This document shows positions 37,079-44,553 of a DNA stretch of 63,536 bases, piece by piece. The first letter of the stretch is position 1; each line of letters opens with the position of its first letter. The translations under genes were made by a program, and so were the position numbers. The stretch is from a bacterium (GTDB lineage: Bacteria; Bacillota; Clostridia; Lachnospirales; Lachnospiraceae), in assembly GCA_023667365.1 (NCBI GenBank), contig JAMPAG010000005.1, positions 1-63,536 of the forward strand, written 5' to 3'. Below the pieces are notes generated by a model. That model was not told the origin of the DNA. It was given only the letters and a program-made list of their open reading frames with translations, and did no database searches.

Positions 37079-37938
37079 AATTTGTGATTGTGACAGGCAT
37101 GAGCGGCGGCGGAAAGCGGACGGCATTAAAAATGCTGGAGGATATGGGGTTCTATTGTGTCGATAATCTTCCCGTCGCGCTGATCGGCAAATTCGTGGAA
37201 TTGATCGTGACGCCCAACAGTGAGGTGACAAAGGTCGCGCTCGGCATCGACGTGCGCGCCGGTCAGTCCTTTGACGAGCTTGCGGATATATTAAACGGTA
37301 TCAGGGAGGCGGGCTATGCCTACGACATGCTTTTTATGGAAGCGAGCGATTCCGTGCTGCTCAAACGTTATAAGGAAAGCAGGCGGATGCACCCGCTCTC
37401 GCCGGAAGGGCGCGTTGAGGAGGGGATTCATAAAGAGCGTGCAGTCTTAAAGCCGATCCGCGAGATTTCCGATTATGTGATCGATACGTCGAAGCTCCTC
37501 ACACGTGAACTGAAAGAGGAGCTGGACCGCATCTTTATCGGAAACGAGGCATACAACAGCCTGATTGTCAGCATTCTGTCATTTGGCTTTAAGTACGGGA
37601 TTCCTGCGGATGCGGATCTGGTGTTTGACGTGCGTTTTTTGCCGAATCCTTTTTATATTGACGAGTTAAAGCACCAGACCGGACAGGACCGGGCAGTGCA
37701 GGATTACGTCAGATCGTTCCCGGAGACGGAAGAATTTATGCAAAAGCTGACGGATATGATTCGTTTTTTGATCCCGAACTATGTCAAGGAGGGAAAATAT
37801 CAGCTTGTGATCGCGATCGGCTGTACGGGCGGAAAGCATCGCAGCGTCACGCTTGCGAACGAGCTGTACCAGCGCTTGAAGGATCAGGGCGAGTATGGGC
37901 TTACGATCGGGCACCGGGACATCGGGCAGGGGGTATAA
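37075..37938 (+). CDS. rapZ: RapZ/YvcJ family P-loop protein
   Basis: A 287-residue nucleotide-binding protein. Walker A is GMSGGGKRT (~8-16); DNLPVAL, IDVRAG and the C-terminal GCTGGKHRSV motif are those of the RapZ family. In Escherichia coli RapZ binds small RNAs that control GlmS; in Bacillus YvcJ hydrolyses nucleotides and affects competence, so the role here is not settled. It starts inside the last codons of murB (ATGA overlap) and abuts whiA with no gap. Confidence 0.93.
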   Translation: MKFVIVTGMSGGGKRTALKMLEDMGFYCVDNLPVALIGKFVELIVTPNSEVTKVALGIDVRAGQSFDELADILNGIREAGYAYDMLFMEASDSVLLKRYKESRRMHPLSPEGRVEEGIHKERAVLKPIREISDYVIDTSKLLTRELKEELDRIFIGNEAYNSLIVSILSFGFKYGIPADADLVFDVRFLPNPFYIDELKHQTGQDRAVQDYVRSFPETEEFMQKLTDMIRFLIPNYVKEGKYQLVIAIGCTGGKHRSVTLANELYQRLKDQGEYGLTIGHRDIGQGV

Positions 37939-38904
37939 ATGTCTTTTTCGGGAAAAGTCAAGGAAGAGCTTGCCGGTCATACCGGGCAGGCGAGGCATTG
38001 TCAGATCGCAGAATTGGCGGCAATCTTATCCTGCTGCGCGGAGCTGAGGGAGAAGGAAGACGGGGCGGACAAAGCGGAGAATTGCAGGCAAACCGGGGCG
38101 GACAAACTCGAAATCCGCACAGAAAACAGCGCAGTAATAAGAAAATGCTTTACATTATTGAAAAAAACATTTAATATAGATACGGACATTTTCGAAAAAT
38201 CATTTGCAGCGCAGGAAAAATCCGGTATTTATCAGTTTGTTCTGACAGGGGACGACGCGCAGCGCGTGGTGTCGGCGTGCAGGCTGACGGCGCATCGCGG
38301 ACAGGTATCGCCGCTTCTTTTAAGGAGTGCCTGCTGCCGGAGAGCTTATCTGCGGGGGATTTATCTTTCGATCGGTTCTATGAGCAATCCGAAAAGAAGC
38401 TATCATCTGGAGTTTGTCTGCGCCGATATGCCGCAGGCGGAGCAGCTGTGCGGGATTCTTGCGGATTTTGAACTGGAGGCGAAAATCATCCGCCGCAAAC
38501 GCTACTATGTAGTGTACCTGAAAGAGGGGGAGCGGATCGTTGATCTGCTCAACATTATGGAGGCGCATGTGGCGCTGATGGAGCTTGAGAATCTCCGCAT
38601 CCTGAAGGACATCAGCAACCGCGTGAACCGGAGGGTGAACTGTGAGGCGGCCAACATTATGAAGACGGTCAGCGCGGCGAGCAGGCAGGTGGAGGACATC
38701 CGGCTGATACAGGAGAGACGGGGGCTTTCTTCACTGCCGGAAAATCTGCAAAAGACGGCGCAGCTTCGCTTGGAATGGCCGGATGCGACATTGGGGGAAT
38801 TGGCGCAGATGATGGTGCCGCCGATTGGAAAGTCGGGAATGAATCACAGGCTCAGAAAGCTCTCGGAGATCGCGGAGGAACTCAGGGAGTCCATGCGGAT
38901 GTAA
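37939..38904 (+). CDS. whiA: DNA-binding protein WhiA
   Basis: A 321-residue protein with an N-terminal LAGLIDADG-derived domain (SFSGKVKEELAGH, then LLRSACCRRAYLRGIYLSIGSMSNP) and a C-terminal helix-turn-helix (LRLEWPDATLGELAQMM, then IGKSGMNHRLRKLSEIA). WhiA homologues regulate division and chromosome segregation in Firmicutes. The internal stretch at ~30-60 (REKEDGADKAENCRQTGADK) is an acidic insertion rich in D, K and A. The start codon directly follows the rapZ stop. Confidence 0.94.
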   Translation: MSFSGKVKEELAGHTGQARHCQIAELAAILSCCAELREKEDGADKAENCRQTGADKLEIRTENSAVIRKCFTLLKKTFNIDTDIFEKSFAAQEKSGIYQFVLTGDDAQRVVSACRLTAHRGQVSPLLLRSACCRRAYLRGIYLSIGSMSNPKRSYHLEFVCADMPQAEQLCGILADFELEAKIIRRKRYYVVYLKEGERIVDLLNIMEAHVALMELENLRILKDISNRVNRRVNCEAANIMKTVSAASRQVEDIRLIQERRGLSSLPENLQKTAQLRLEWPDATLGELAQMMVPPIGKSGMNHRLRKLSEIAEELRESMRM

Positions 38905-38972
38905 GAGAAAAGGTATCGGGGAAAGTTATTGGGGAAAAGGGAATTGCAAGAAGCAGGAAAAGAGGAGAGGCT

Positions 38973-39236
38973 ATGAAAAAGGAAACGATGTCGATTCAAC
39001 TGACGAACGGACTGGAAGCAAGGCCGATCGCTGTATTGGTGCAGATCGCAAGTCAGTTTGACAGCAAGATTTACCTTGAGGCAGAAGGAAAGAGAGTCAA
39101 TGCCAAAAGCATCATGGGGATGATGAGTCTCGGAATGGATGCAGGGGAAGATGTGACGATCGAGGCCGACGGAGAAGATGAAAATGCGGCGATTGCCAAG
39201 CTTGCGGACTTCCTGGGCGGCAAGGATGTGAAATAA
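38973..39236 (+). CDS. Crh-like HPr-family protein with Glu15 instead of the active-site His
   Basis: An 87-residue HPr-fold protein. In HPr the sequence around residue 15 is GLHARPA; here it is NGLEARPIA, with Glu at exactly position 15, so it cannot take phosphate from Enzyme I. Ser46 in AKSIMGMMSLG is kept, so HprK could phosphorylate it. This matches the logic of Bacillus Crh, which has Gln15, and the location after rapZ and whiA is the Crh location. It would act as a corepressor with CcpA rather than in sugar transport. GAGGAGAGG precedes ATG 38973; the longer frame lies over whiA. Bacillus itself has Gln, so Glu is a variant worth noting. Confidence 0.85.
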   Translation: MKKETMSIQLTNGLEARPIAVLVQIASQFDSKIYLEAEGKRVNAKSIMGMMSLGMDAGEDVTIEADGEDENAAIAKLADFLGGKDVK

Positions 39237-39260
39237 TGGGAAAAATCCGATAGGATAAGA

Positions 39261-39286
39261 AAGAGGCCGCCGCAGGGCGGCTCTTT
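39261..39286 (+). terminator. Terminator of the murB-rapZ-whiA-Crh unit
   Basis: AAGAGGCCGCC pairs with GGCGGCTCTT with one bulged G, followed by TT. It lies 24 bases after the Crh-like stop. Confidence 0.75.
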
Positions 39287-39348
39287 TCAAAATGAGTCAG
39301 ATTCCAAAGGAAAATCGTTTTCATACAAAACGTTTTGAGGACACGGAT

Positions 39349-40236
39349 ATGAAGAAAAAGGCGCTGTTTATTTTTAATCCGCATGCCGGAAAAGGGCAGG
39401 TGAAATCAAGACTGTTGGACGTCGTGGATTTATTGACGAAGGACGGGTATGACGTGACGGCTCATCCGACGCAGAGCAGGGGAGACGCTGTGACTGTCGT
39501 ATCCGGAAGCGAGGGGCAATACGATCTGTGCGTCTGCGCGGGCGGCGACGGCACGCTGGATGAGGTCGTGACGGGAATGATGCAGAACGGAACGCGTGTG
39601 CCGATCGGCTATATCCCGACGGGTTCGACCAACGATTTTGCGAGCAGCCTGAAAATTCCCAAAAAGGCGGCGTTGGCGGTGGAGACTGCCGTGCATGGCA
39701 GAGAGTTTCTGTGCGACATCGGAAGATTTAATGAGGATGTGTTCGTCTATATCGCGGCGTTTGGACTTTTTACGGACGTATCCTATGAGACAAAGCAGGA
39801 AGTTAAAAATGTGCTGGGACATATGGCATATATTCTGGAGGGCATGAAGCGGCTCTCCGCGATCAAATCCTACCACATGACGGTGACGGCGGACGGAAAG
39901 CAGATGGAGGGCGATTATCTTTACGGGATGGTGACCAATTCGCATTCCGTCGGAGGATTCCAGAATATCACGGGAAAAAATGTGGAGCTGAACGACGGAC
40001 TGTTCGAGGTCACGCTGATTAAGCGGCCGCGCAATGCCGTGGAGCTGAACCAGATCATGGCGGCGCTCATCGGCGCGCATTTTGATACGGAGTTGATGAG
40101 CAGCTTTAAGGCGGCGGATGTTATTTTCGAGACGCCGGAGGCGATCCCGTGGACGCTCGACGGAGAGTACGGCGGCGACCACCGCAGGGTAAAAGTGCAT
40201 AACGAGCATCATGCGATCCGTTTTTTGGTGCCGTAG
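39349..40236 (+). CDS. Diacylglycerol kinase family lipid kinase
   Basis: A 295-residue cytoplasmic lipid kinase. FIFNPHAGKGQ near the N-terminus and CAGGDGTLDEVVTGM (the nucleotide-binding GGDGT) define the DAGK catalytic domain; IGYIPTGSTNDFA follows as expected, and the C-terminal beta-domain ends with WTLDGEYGG. Members phosphorylate diacylglycerol or related lipids and recycle them into phospholipid synthesis; the exact substrate is not shown. I start at ATG 39349 with GAGG upstream because the earlier in-frame ATG at 39292 lies next to the terminator of the previous unit and has no binding site. Confidence 0.9.
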   Translation: MKKKALFIFNPHAGKGQVKSRLLDVVDLLTKDGYDVTAHPTQSRGDAVTVVSGSEGQYDLCVCAGGDGTLDEVVTGMMQNGTRVPIGYIPTGSTNDFASSLKIPKKAALAVETAVHGREFLCDIGRFNEDVFVYIAAFGLFTDVSYETKQEVKNVLGHMAYILEGMKRLSAIKSYHMTVTADGKQMEGDYLYGMVTNSHSVGGFQNITGKNVELNDGLFEVTLIKRPRNAVELNQIMAALIGAHFDTELMSSFKAADVIFETPEAIPWTLDGEYGGDHRRVKVHNEHHAIRFLVP

Positions 40237-40260
40237 GAGAATATGGACGTTCTGCAAACG

Positions 40261-40286
40261 AAAAATCCGCTATCCGCGGATTTTTT
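40261..40286. terminator. Bidirectional terminator between lipid kinase and AGCS carrier
   Basis: AAAAATCCGC, loop TATCC, then GCGGATTTTTT: A-run and T-run on both sides suit termination from both convergent genes. The last codons of the minus-strand carrier lie within the T-rich arm. Confidence 0.85.
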
Positions 40287-42198
40287 CTGTCTTGGGGGAT
40301 TTTTTGAGGTATGCGCGCAGGTCTTTCGAGATTTCGCCGCTTAATGCGAGCAGGCAGATCAGATTCGGGACAGACATGAGCGCGTTTGCAATATTGGAAA
40401 AGTCCCATACGACATTGAGCGCGGCAGTCGCGCCGGCGTAGACGACAAGCGAAAAGACCACACGGTAGAGCCTGTTATATTTCGGCGTTTTTATCAGATA
40501 TTCCCATGCACGTTCTCCTAAATACTCCCATCCCAGAATCGTAGAAAAAGCAAACAGGGCAATGCTGACAGTCAAAAAATAAGCGCCGGCATCGCCGAGT
40601 GCGCTGCGGAAGGCGGCGATTGTGAGCGATGCGCCGGTGAGCGGCTTTGCGTAGGTATAAGTGCCGTCCGCGCGGAATGTGCAGACATATCCGTCCGCAT
40701 CGCGCCAGGTACCGGTGAGCGTGCCGCCGGAGGGTGTGGAATACGCGTCTGCAGGGCTGTCAAGAGTGGGATGTGACGGTGTGTCCGTGCCGCCGGAGGG
40801 TGTGGAATACGCGTCTGCAGGGCTGTCAAAGGCGGATCGCGGCGCAGCGTCGCTGCCCGCTGCGGGATCCTGCGGCGCGGTCGTGTCACCGGCGGGAAGT
40901 TTTGTCAGCATGACCGCAGAGGCGGGACGGGATGCGCCGTCCGCGAGGGGAGCGGAGGCATCCTCATTGAACACAAGGAAAAGAGAGGTATTGTCGAATG
41001 CGGCAATGTCGTAGACGACAATGCCGCGTTCGACAATGTCACGTTCGACAATGCCACGTTCGACAATGCCACTTACGACATTACCGTTTACGACAGAGTT
41101 GTCTGCGGCGGCGCCGGGGAAGAATACGATCTGCCCCGAATGGGCGGCGCAGCATCCGGTGCCGATGATCTCTGTGCTGCCGAGCACGCCGCTGCTCATG
41201 ATGCAGAGTCCCGTGATCGTACACACGACGATCGTGTCCCAGAAAATGCCGGTCATATTGAGAAGCCCCTGTCTGACGGGATGATCGGAGGCGGCGGAGG
41301 CGGCAGTGATCGCGGCGGATCCCATGCCTGCTTCGTTGGAGAAAACGCCGCGCGCAACGCCGTAACGCATGGCGCGCAGCATGGAAGATGCCGCCGTTCC
41401 GAGACAGCCCCCGGCAAAGGCTTTTGTGGAGAACGCCATTGTGACGATCGTGGTAAGACTGTCTGGGATATTTTGATAATGCGTCAGCAGCACGAGCAGT
41501 CCGGCAACGATATAAAGAAGCGCCATGGAGGGGACGAGCACGGACGCAATTCTGGAAATGGAGCGGATGCCGCCGACAACGACGGTCAGCGTAAGGACGG
41601 TGAGGAGCGCGCCTGTTAAACGCGGCGGAACGGAAAACGTGCCGGACAGCGCATCCGCGACGGAATTTGCCTGTGTCATATTACCGATGCCGAAAGAGGA
41701 GACCACGGCGAACAGCGCAAAAAGAAAACCGAGTGCCGCGCCGATCCGGCGGTCGGGAAATGCTTTTTTCAGCGTATACATGGGACCGCCCGTGGGTGAG
41801 TGTGCAGCGCTGCGTTCGCGGTATTTTACGGCGAGCATACATTCGCCGAACTTGGAGGCAATGCCGAAAAGCGCCGCGATCCACATCCATACGAGCGCGC
41901 CGGGACCGCCTAAAACCAAGGCGGTTGACACGCCGACAATGTTGCCGGTGCCGATGGTCGCCGCGAGAGAAGTCATGAGCGCGGCAAAGGGGGAGATACC
42001 GCCGGATGCGCCGCTTACACTGTCCGCCTTGCGGGTGCTGCGCCGCAGCGAATTCCGGATGGCACGGGGAAATTCGCGCCATAAAAGAAAACGGGTGCGC
42101 ACGGTCAGTATGATGCCCGTGCCGATGAACAGGAGCAGCATACAGGGTCCCCAGACAAATTCGTCGATCGTATGCAGAACATGGGACAGGGTGTTCAT
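40270..42198 (-). CDS. AGCS-type sodium:amino-acid symporter with a ~170-residue repeat-rich insertion
   Basis: A 642-residue carrier of the alanine/glycine:cation symporter family, normally ~450-480 residues. The canonical parts are FVWGPCMLLLFIGTGI, TGNIVGVSTALVLGGPGALVWMW, GGPMYTLKKAF and FSTILGWEYLGERAWEYL. Between helices, roughly residues 345-515, sits an extra segment: first VERGIVERDIVERGIV repeats, then Pro/Ala/Ser-rich sequence with two 22-residue repeats (DSPADAYSTPSGGT), then a small GTWRDADGYVCTFRADGTYTY stretch resembling an extracytoplasmic strand pair. I choose 42198 (MNTLSHVL) because it matches the family N-terminus, though no clear Shine-Dalgarno site is present. Confidence 0.85.
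   Translation of the reverse strand: MNTLSHVLHTIDEFVWGPCMLLLFIGTGIILTVRTRFLLWREFPRAIRNSLRRSTRKADSVSGASGGISPFAALMTSLAATIGTGNIVGVSTALVLGGPGALVWMWIAALFGIASKFGECMLAVKYRERSAAHSPTGGPMYTLKKAFPDRRIGAALGFLFALFAVVSSFGIGNMTQANSVADALSGTFSVPPRLTGALLTVLTLTVVVGGIRSISRIASVLVPSMALLYIVAGLLVLLTHYQNIPDSLTTIVTMAFSTKAFAGGCLGTAASSMLRAMRYGVARGVFSNEAGMGSAAITAASAASDHPVRQGLLNMTGIFWDTIVVCTITGLCIMSSGVLGSTEIIGTGCCAAHSGQIVFFPGAAADNSVVNGNVVSGIVERGIVERDIVERGIVVYDIAAFDNTSLFLVFNEDASAPLADGASRPASAVMLTKLPAGDTTAPQDPAAGSDAAPRSAFDSPADAYSTPSGGTDTPSHPTLDSPADAYSTPSGGTLTGTWRDADGYVCTFRADGTYTYAKPLTGASLTIAAFRSALGDAGAYFLTVSIALFAFSTILGWEYLGERAWEYLIKTPKYNRLYRVVFSLVVYAGATAALNVVWDFSNIANALMSVPNLICLLALSGEISKDLRAYLKKSPKTEKIRG
40721..40829 (-). repeat. 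Two 43-bp copies with a 66-bp period inside the AGCS insertion
   Basis: The 43-base blocks 40721-40763 and 40787-40829 read the same. They encode the two DSPADAYSTPSGGT repeats, keeping the reading frame (66 = 22 codons). Confidence 0.85.
41008..41100 (-). repeat. 15-bp tandem repeats inside the AGCS insertion
   Basis: About six units based on CGACAATGCCACGTT run in frame through the coding sequence and give the VERGI/VERDI pentapeptides. The outer units are degenerate. Confidence 0.75.
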
Positions 42199-42288
42199 GG
42201 AAAATGCGCTTTCTGTTTCGGAAATCTTTTTTATAAAAATATCGGAAAGGAAGGGAAGATATGCCAAAAATGCCCCATAAAAGGGAGG

Positions 42289-42316
42289 ATGCCAGATAAC
42301 TTGCGTTATCTGGCAT
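42289..42316. promoter_or_regulatory. Perfect 12-bp hairpin upstream of the AGCS carrier
   Basis: ATGCCAGATAAC, loop TTGC, then GTTATCTGGCAT. On the minus strand it lies about 90 bases before the carrier start and could be an attenuator or operator; on the plus strand it is followed by TTATT. Confidence 0.5.
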
Positions 42317-42507
42317 TTATTATGAAAAAGTTTATTTGAAAGTGTGTTGCTGTCATATTGTTATTTGATGGTTTTAGTATATCCAAGAAGTATGGATAAA
42401 GAATGATTTTGAAATGAAAAAAATTTGAATTATAAATGAACAAAATGTGAACATCGGACGCGGTGCGGAAAGAATCTTACTTTTTTTTCCATTTTGGATG
42501 TTTTCAT

Positions 42508-42538
42508 TTTGATGGGAATAGGATATAATAGGTATGAC
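42508..42538 (+). promoter_or_regulatory. Candidate fba promoter
   Basis: A perfect TATAAT (42533-42538) 51 bases before the fba ATG; the best -35 is TTTGAT (42508-42513) at a long 19-base spacing. Confidence 0.5.
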
Positions 42539-42589
42539 TAAGAGCCAAAGGGCTGTTAAGAAATCATATTAAAGAAAGGATGAAAGATT

Positions 42590-43528
42590 ATGCCATTAGT
42601 TACAACCACTGAAATGTTTAAGAAAGCATATGAAGGCGGCTATGCGATCGGCGCTTTCAATGTCAACAACATGGAGATCGTACAGGGTATCACGGAGGCG
42701 TGTGCAGAGGAGAACGCACCGGTTATTTTACAGGTTTCCAAGGGTGCCCGCGCTTATGCGAACCATAATTATCTTGTAAAGCTTGTAGAGGCTGCTACGA
42801 TCTGCTATCCGGAGCTGCCGATCGCGCTGCACTTGGATCACGGTCCGGATTTCGAGACCTGCAAGTCCTGTATCGACGGCGGTTTTACCTCGGTCATGAT
42901 CGACGCTTCCTCCAAGCCGTTTGAGGAGAACATCGAGATTACGAAGAAGGTCGTAGAATATGCGCATGAGCACGGCGTTGTCGTGGAGGCGGAGCTTGGC
43001 ACGTTAGCAGGCGTTGAGGATGACGTGCAGGTAGCTGCGGAGGATTCTTCCTATACGCATCCGGAGCAGGTAGAGGAGTTCGTATCCAGAACAGGCTGCG
43101 ATTCTCTTGCGATCGCGATTGGTACAAGCCATGGCGCTTATAAGTTTAAGCCGGGCACGAAGCCGCAGCTTCGCTTTGACGTGCTGCATGAGTGCGAAAA
43201 GAGAATCCCGGGATTCCCGATCGTGCTGCACGGTTCTTCTTCCGTTCCGCAGGAATATGTAGAGATGGTAAATACTTACGGCGGCGCAATGCCGGGCGCG
43301 ATCGGCGTACCGGAGGATCAGCTTCGCGAGGCTGCGCGTTCCGCAGTATGTAAGATCAATATTGATTCTGATTTACGTCTTGCCATGACGGGAACGATCC
43401 GCAAGTTCTTCGCAGAGCATCCGGACAAGTTTGATCCCCGCGAGTACTTAAAGCCGGCACGCGCGAACATCAAGGAACTTGTTCGCCATAAGCTGATCGA
43501 CGTACTTGGCTGCAATGGGAAGGCATAA
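42590..43528 (+). CDS. fba: Class II fructose-bisphosphate aldolase
   Basis: A 312-residue zinc aldolase that splits fructose 1,6-bisphosphate in glycolysis. IALHLDHG holds the catalytic Asp and first zinc His, SVMIDASSKPFEENI and VEAELGTLAGVEDD follow, GTSHGAYKFKP and FPIVLHGSSSVP carry the other zinc ligands and phosphate site. Codons and a clean AAAGGATG site fit a highly expressed gene. It is monocistronic, ended by a string of hairpins starting seven bases after the stop-codon region. Confidence 0.96.
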   Translation: MPLVTTTEMFKKAYEGGYAIGAFNVNNMEIVQGITEACAEENAPVILQVSKGARAYANHNYLVKLVEAATICYPELPIALHLDHGPDFETCKSCIDGGFTSVMIDASSKPFEENIEITKKVVEYAHEHGVVVEAELGTLAGVEDDVQVAAEDSSYTHPEQVEEFVSRTGCDSLAIAIGTSHGAYKFKPGTKPQLRFDVLHECEKRIPGFPIVLHGSSSVPQEYVEMVNTYGGAMPGAIGVPEDQLREAARSAVCKINIDSDLRLAMTGTIRKFFAEHPDKFDPREYLKPARANIKELVRHKLIDVLGCNGKA

Positions 43529-43529
43529 A

Positions 43530-43585
43530 AAAGAGTTTCGCTGACGCGAAACTCTTTCGAAGAATCCGCCAGAGGCGGATTCTTC
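43530..43585. repeat. Two perfect 12-bp hairpins after fba, probable terminator
   Basis: 43530-43557: AAAGAGTTTCGC, loop TGAC, GCGAAACTCTTT. 43559-43585: GAAGAATCCGCC, loop AGA, GGCGGATTCTTC. They belong to the same palindrome family as 16321-16342 and 22422-22549; the first probably ends fba transcription. Confidence 0.8.
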
Positions 43586-43660
43586 TGGAGTCAGCGAAGC
43601 GATTCTTCTGGAGTCAGCGAAGCGATTCTTCTGGAGTCAGCGAGAGGCGGATTCTTTTGG
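43586..43660 (+). repeat. 23-bp tandem repeat, two full copies and one partial
   Basis: TGGAGTCAGCGAAGCG followed by ATTCTTC at 43586-43608 and 43609-43631, then a partial third copy that resumes the palindrome arm GGCGGATTCTT. Confidence 0.8.
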
Positions 43661-43797
43661 AATGGCGCGGATATTTCTTTTAGAAAAAGGAAAGATACAA
43701 TTGTATGGAAGCGGTGGGTATTGTGCTCACCGCTTTTTGTCAATAGGCGCAGAAACGCGTGATGTTAATGAAAGGCATACGGAGAAGGATAAAAATA

Positions 43798-44553
43798 ATG
43801 AAGAATAAAATGATGTTGGTCGCGCTGCTGCTTTTCAATCTGCTCGTTTTGTCAGTGCTCTGTATTTGGATAAAAGCAGATGTTGAAAGCTATGTAAATG
43901 ATGACGCGGACTTAAGAACAGCATGGCGTTATACGAGGGAAATCAGTTATGAAACCTTGGAACAAGATAGAGTGTTTGCAATTCATCCGCAACGCCCTTA
44001 TTTGGGCTATATTGAATGCATTTTGATTAATCTGCCGGAGAATGCAAGTGGTACGCTGGTTGTTGAGATTTATGAAGGGGAGAGAACGGAAGGAAAAAGA
44101 GCTGTCAAGGCGGCCGTTTCACTTGCAGAGATCACAGCAGGAGAATGGCAGAAAATACCGCTTGATGTATGGTTGTCTCCGTCTAAAACATATTTGATGA
44201 GCTTTCGCATTACCGGAGCAGATGTGATTCCTTATTTAATCTATACCAATAGGGAGCTTACGATTGCGGAACACGCAGAGGCGCAACCGTTGGAGGATAG
44301 CGGGCAGCCGGTAATCGCGTATTATTATGGGAAAAAGATCAATATAGTAGGAATTTTGACGGTTCTGCTATTGTTGGCGTGTGCGAATGTTTATGTTATC
44401 TGCAGGCATATGAATGTGGGTCAAAAGAAACACTTTGCCCGAAGCACCAGGGGGGGGGTATTCTGCGACCGAGATTATCTCATGGATTTCTTTGTGGATA
44501 TTATTTATATTTCTCCATGTCTACCGCTTGGCAGAAGTGCCGGTCGGGCTTAA
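43798..44553 (+). CDS. N-terminal part of a membrane glycosyltransferase gene broken at a G run
   Basis: As read, this is a 251-residue protein: a first membrane helix (KMMLVALLLFNLLVLSVLCIWI), an extracellular beta-rich domain (~30-180, with RPYLGYIECILINLPENASGTLVVEIYEG), a second helix (~185-205), then an abrupt change of character after KKHFARSTRGG. The run of nine G at 44450-44458 moves the reading frame; with eight G the frame continues into the gene at 44414 and gives one protein of 736 residues. The tail beyond the G run (VFCDRDYLMDFF...) is therefore out-of-frame sequence. ATG 43798 is chosen with AAGGA eight bases upstream. Confidence 0.7.
   Translation: MKNKMMLVALLLFNLLVLSVLCIWIKADVESYVNDDADLRTAWRYTREISYETLEQDRVFAIHPQRPYLGYIECILINLPENASGTLVVEIYEGERTEGKRAVKAAVSLAEITAGEWQKIPLDVWLSPSKTYLMSFRITGADVIPYLIYTNRELTIAEHAEAQPLEDSGQPVIAYYYGKKINIVGILTVLLLLACANVYVICRHMNVGQKKHFARSTRGGVFCDRDYLMDFFVDIIYISPCLPLGRSAGRA

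Larger units (their letters stand above)
42199..42589. other. Intergenic region between the AGCS carrier and fba
   Basis: This 391-base interval between divergent genes holds a perfect hairpin (42289-42316) and a probable fba promoter near 42508-42538. The middle (42330-42500) is AT-rich with no ORF of note. Confidence 0.6.

Noticed and set aside
39292..39348. Earlier start for the lipid kinase
   Set aside because: The ATG at 39292 sits right after a terminator with no binding site; ATG 39349 matches the family start.
41008..41100. 15-bp repeats as a CRISPR or intergenic repeat
   Set aside because: They are in frame within a coding sequence and give amino-acid repeats.
43586..43660. Short tandem repeats that might suggest CRISPR
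   Set aside because: The units are contiguous without spacers and only two to three copies are present; no cas genes.
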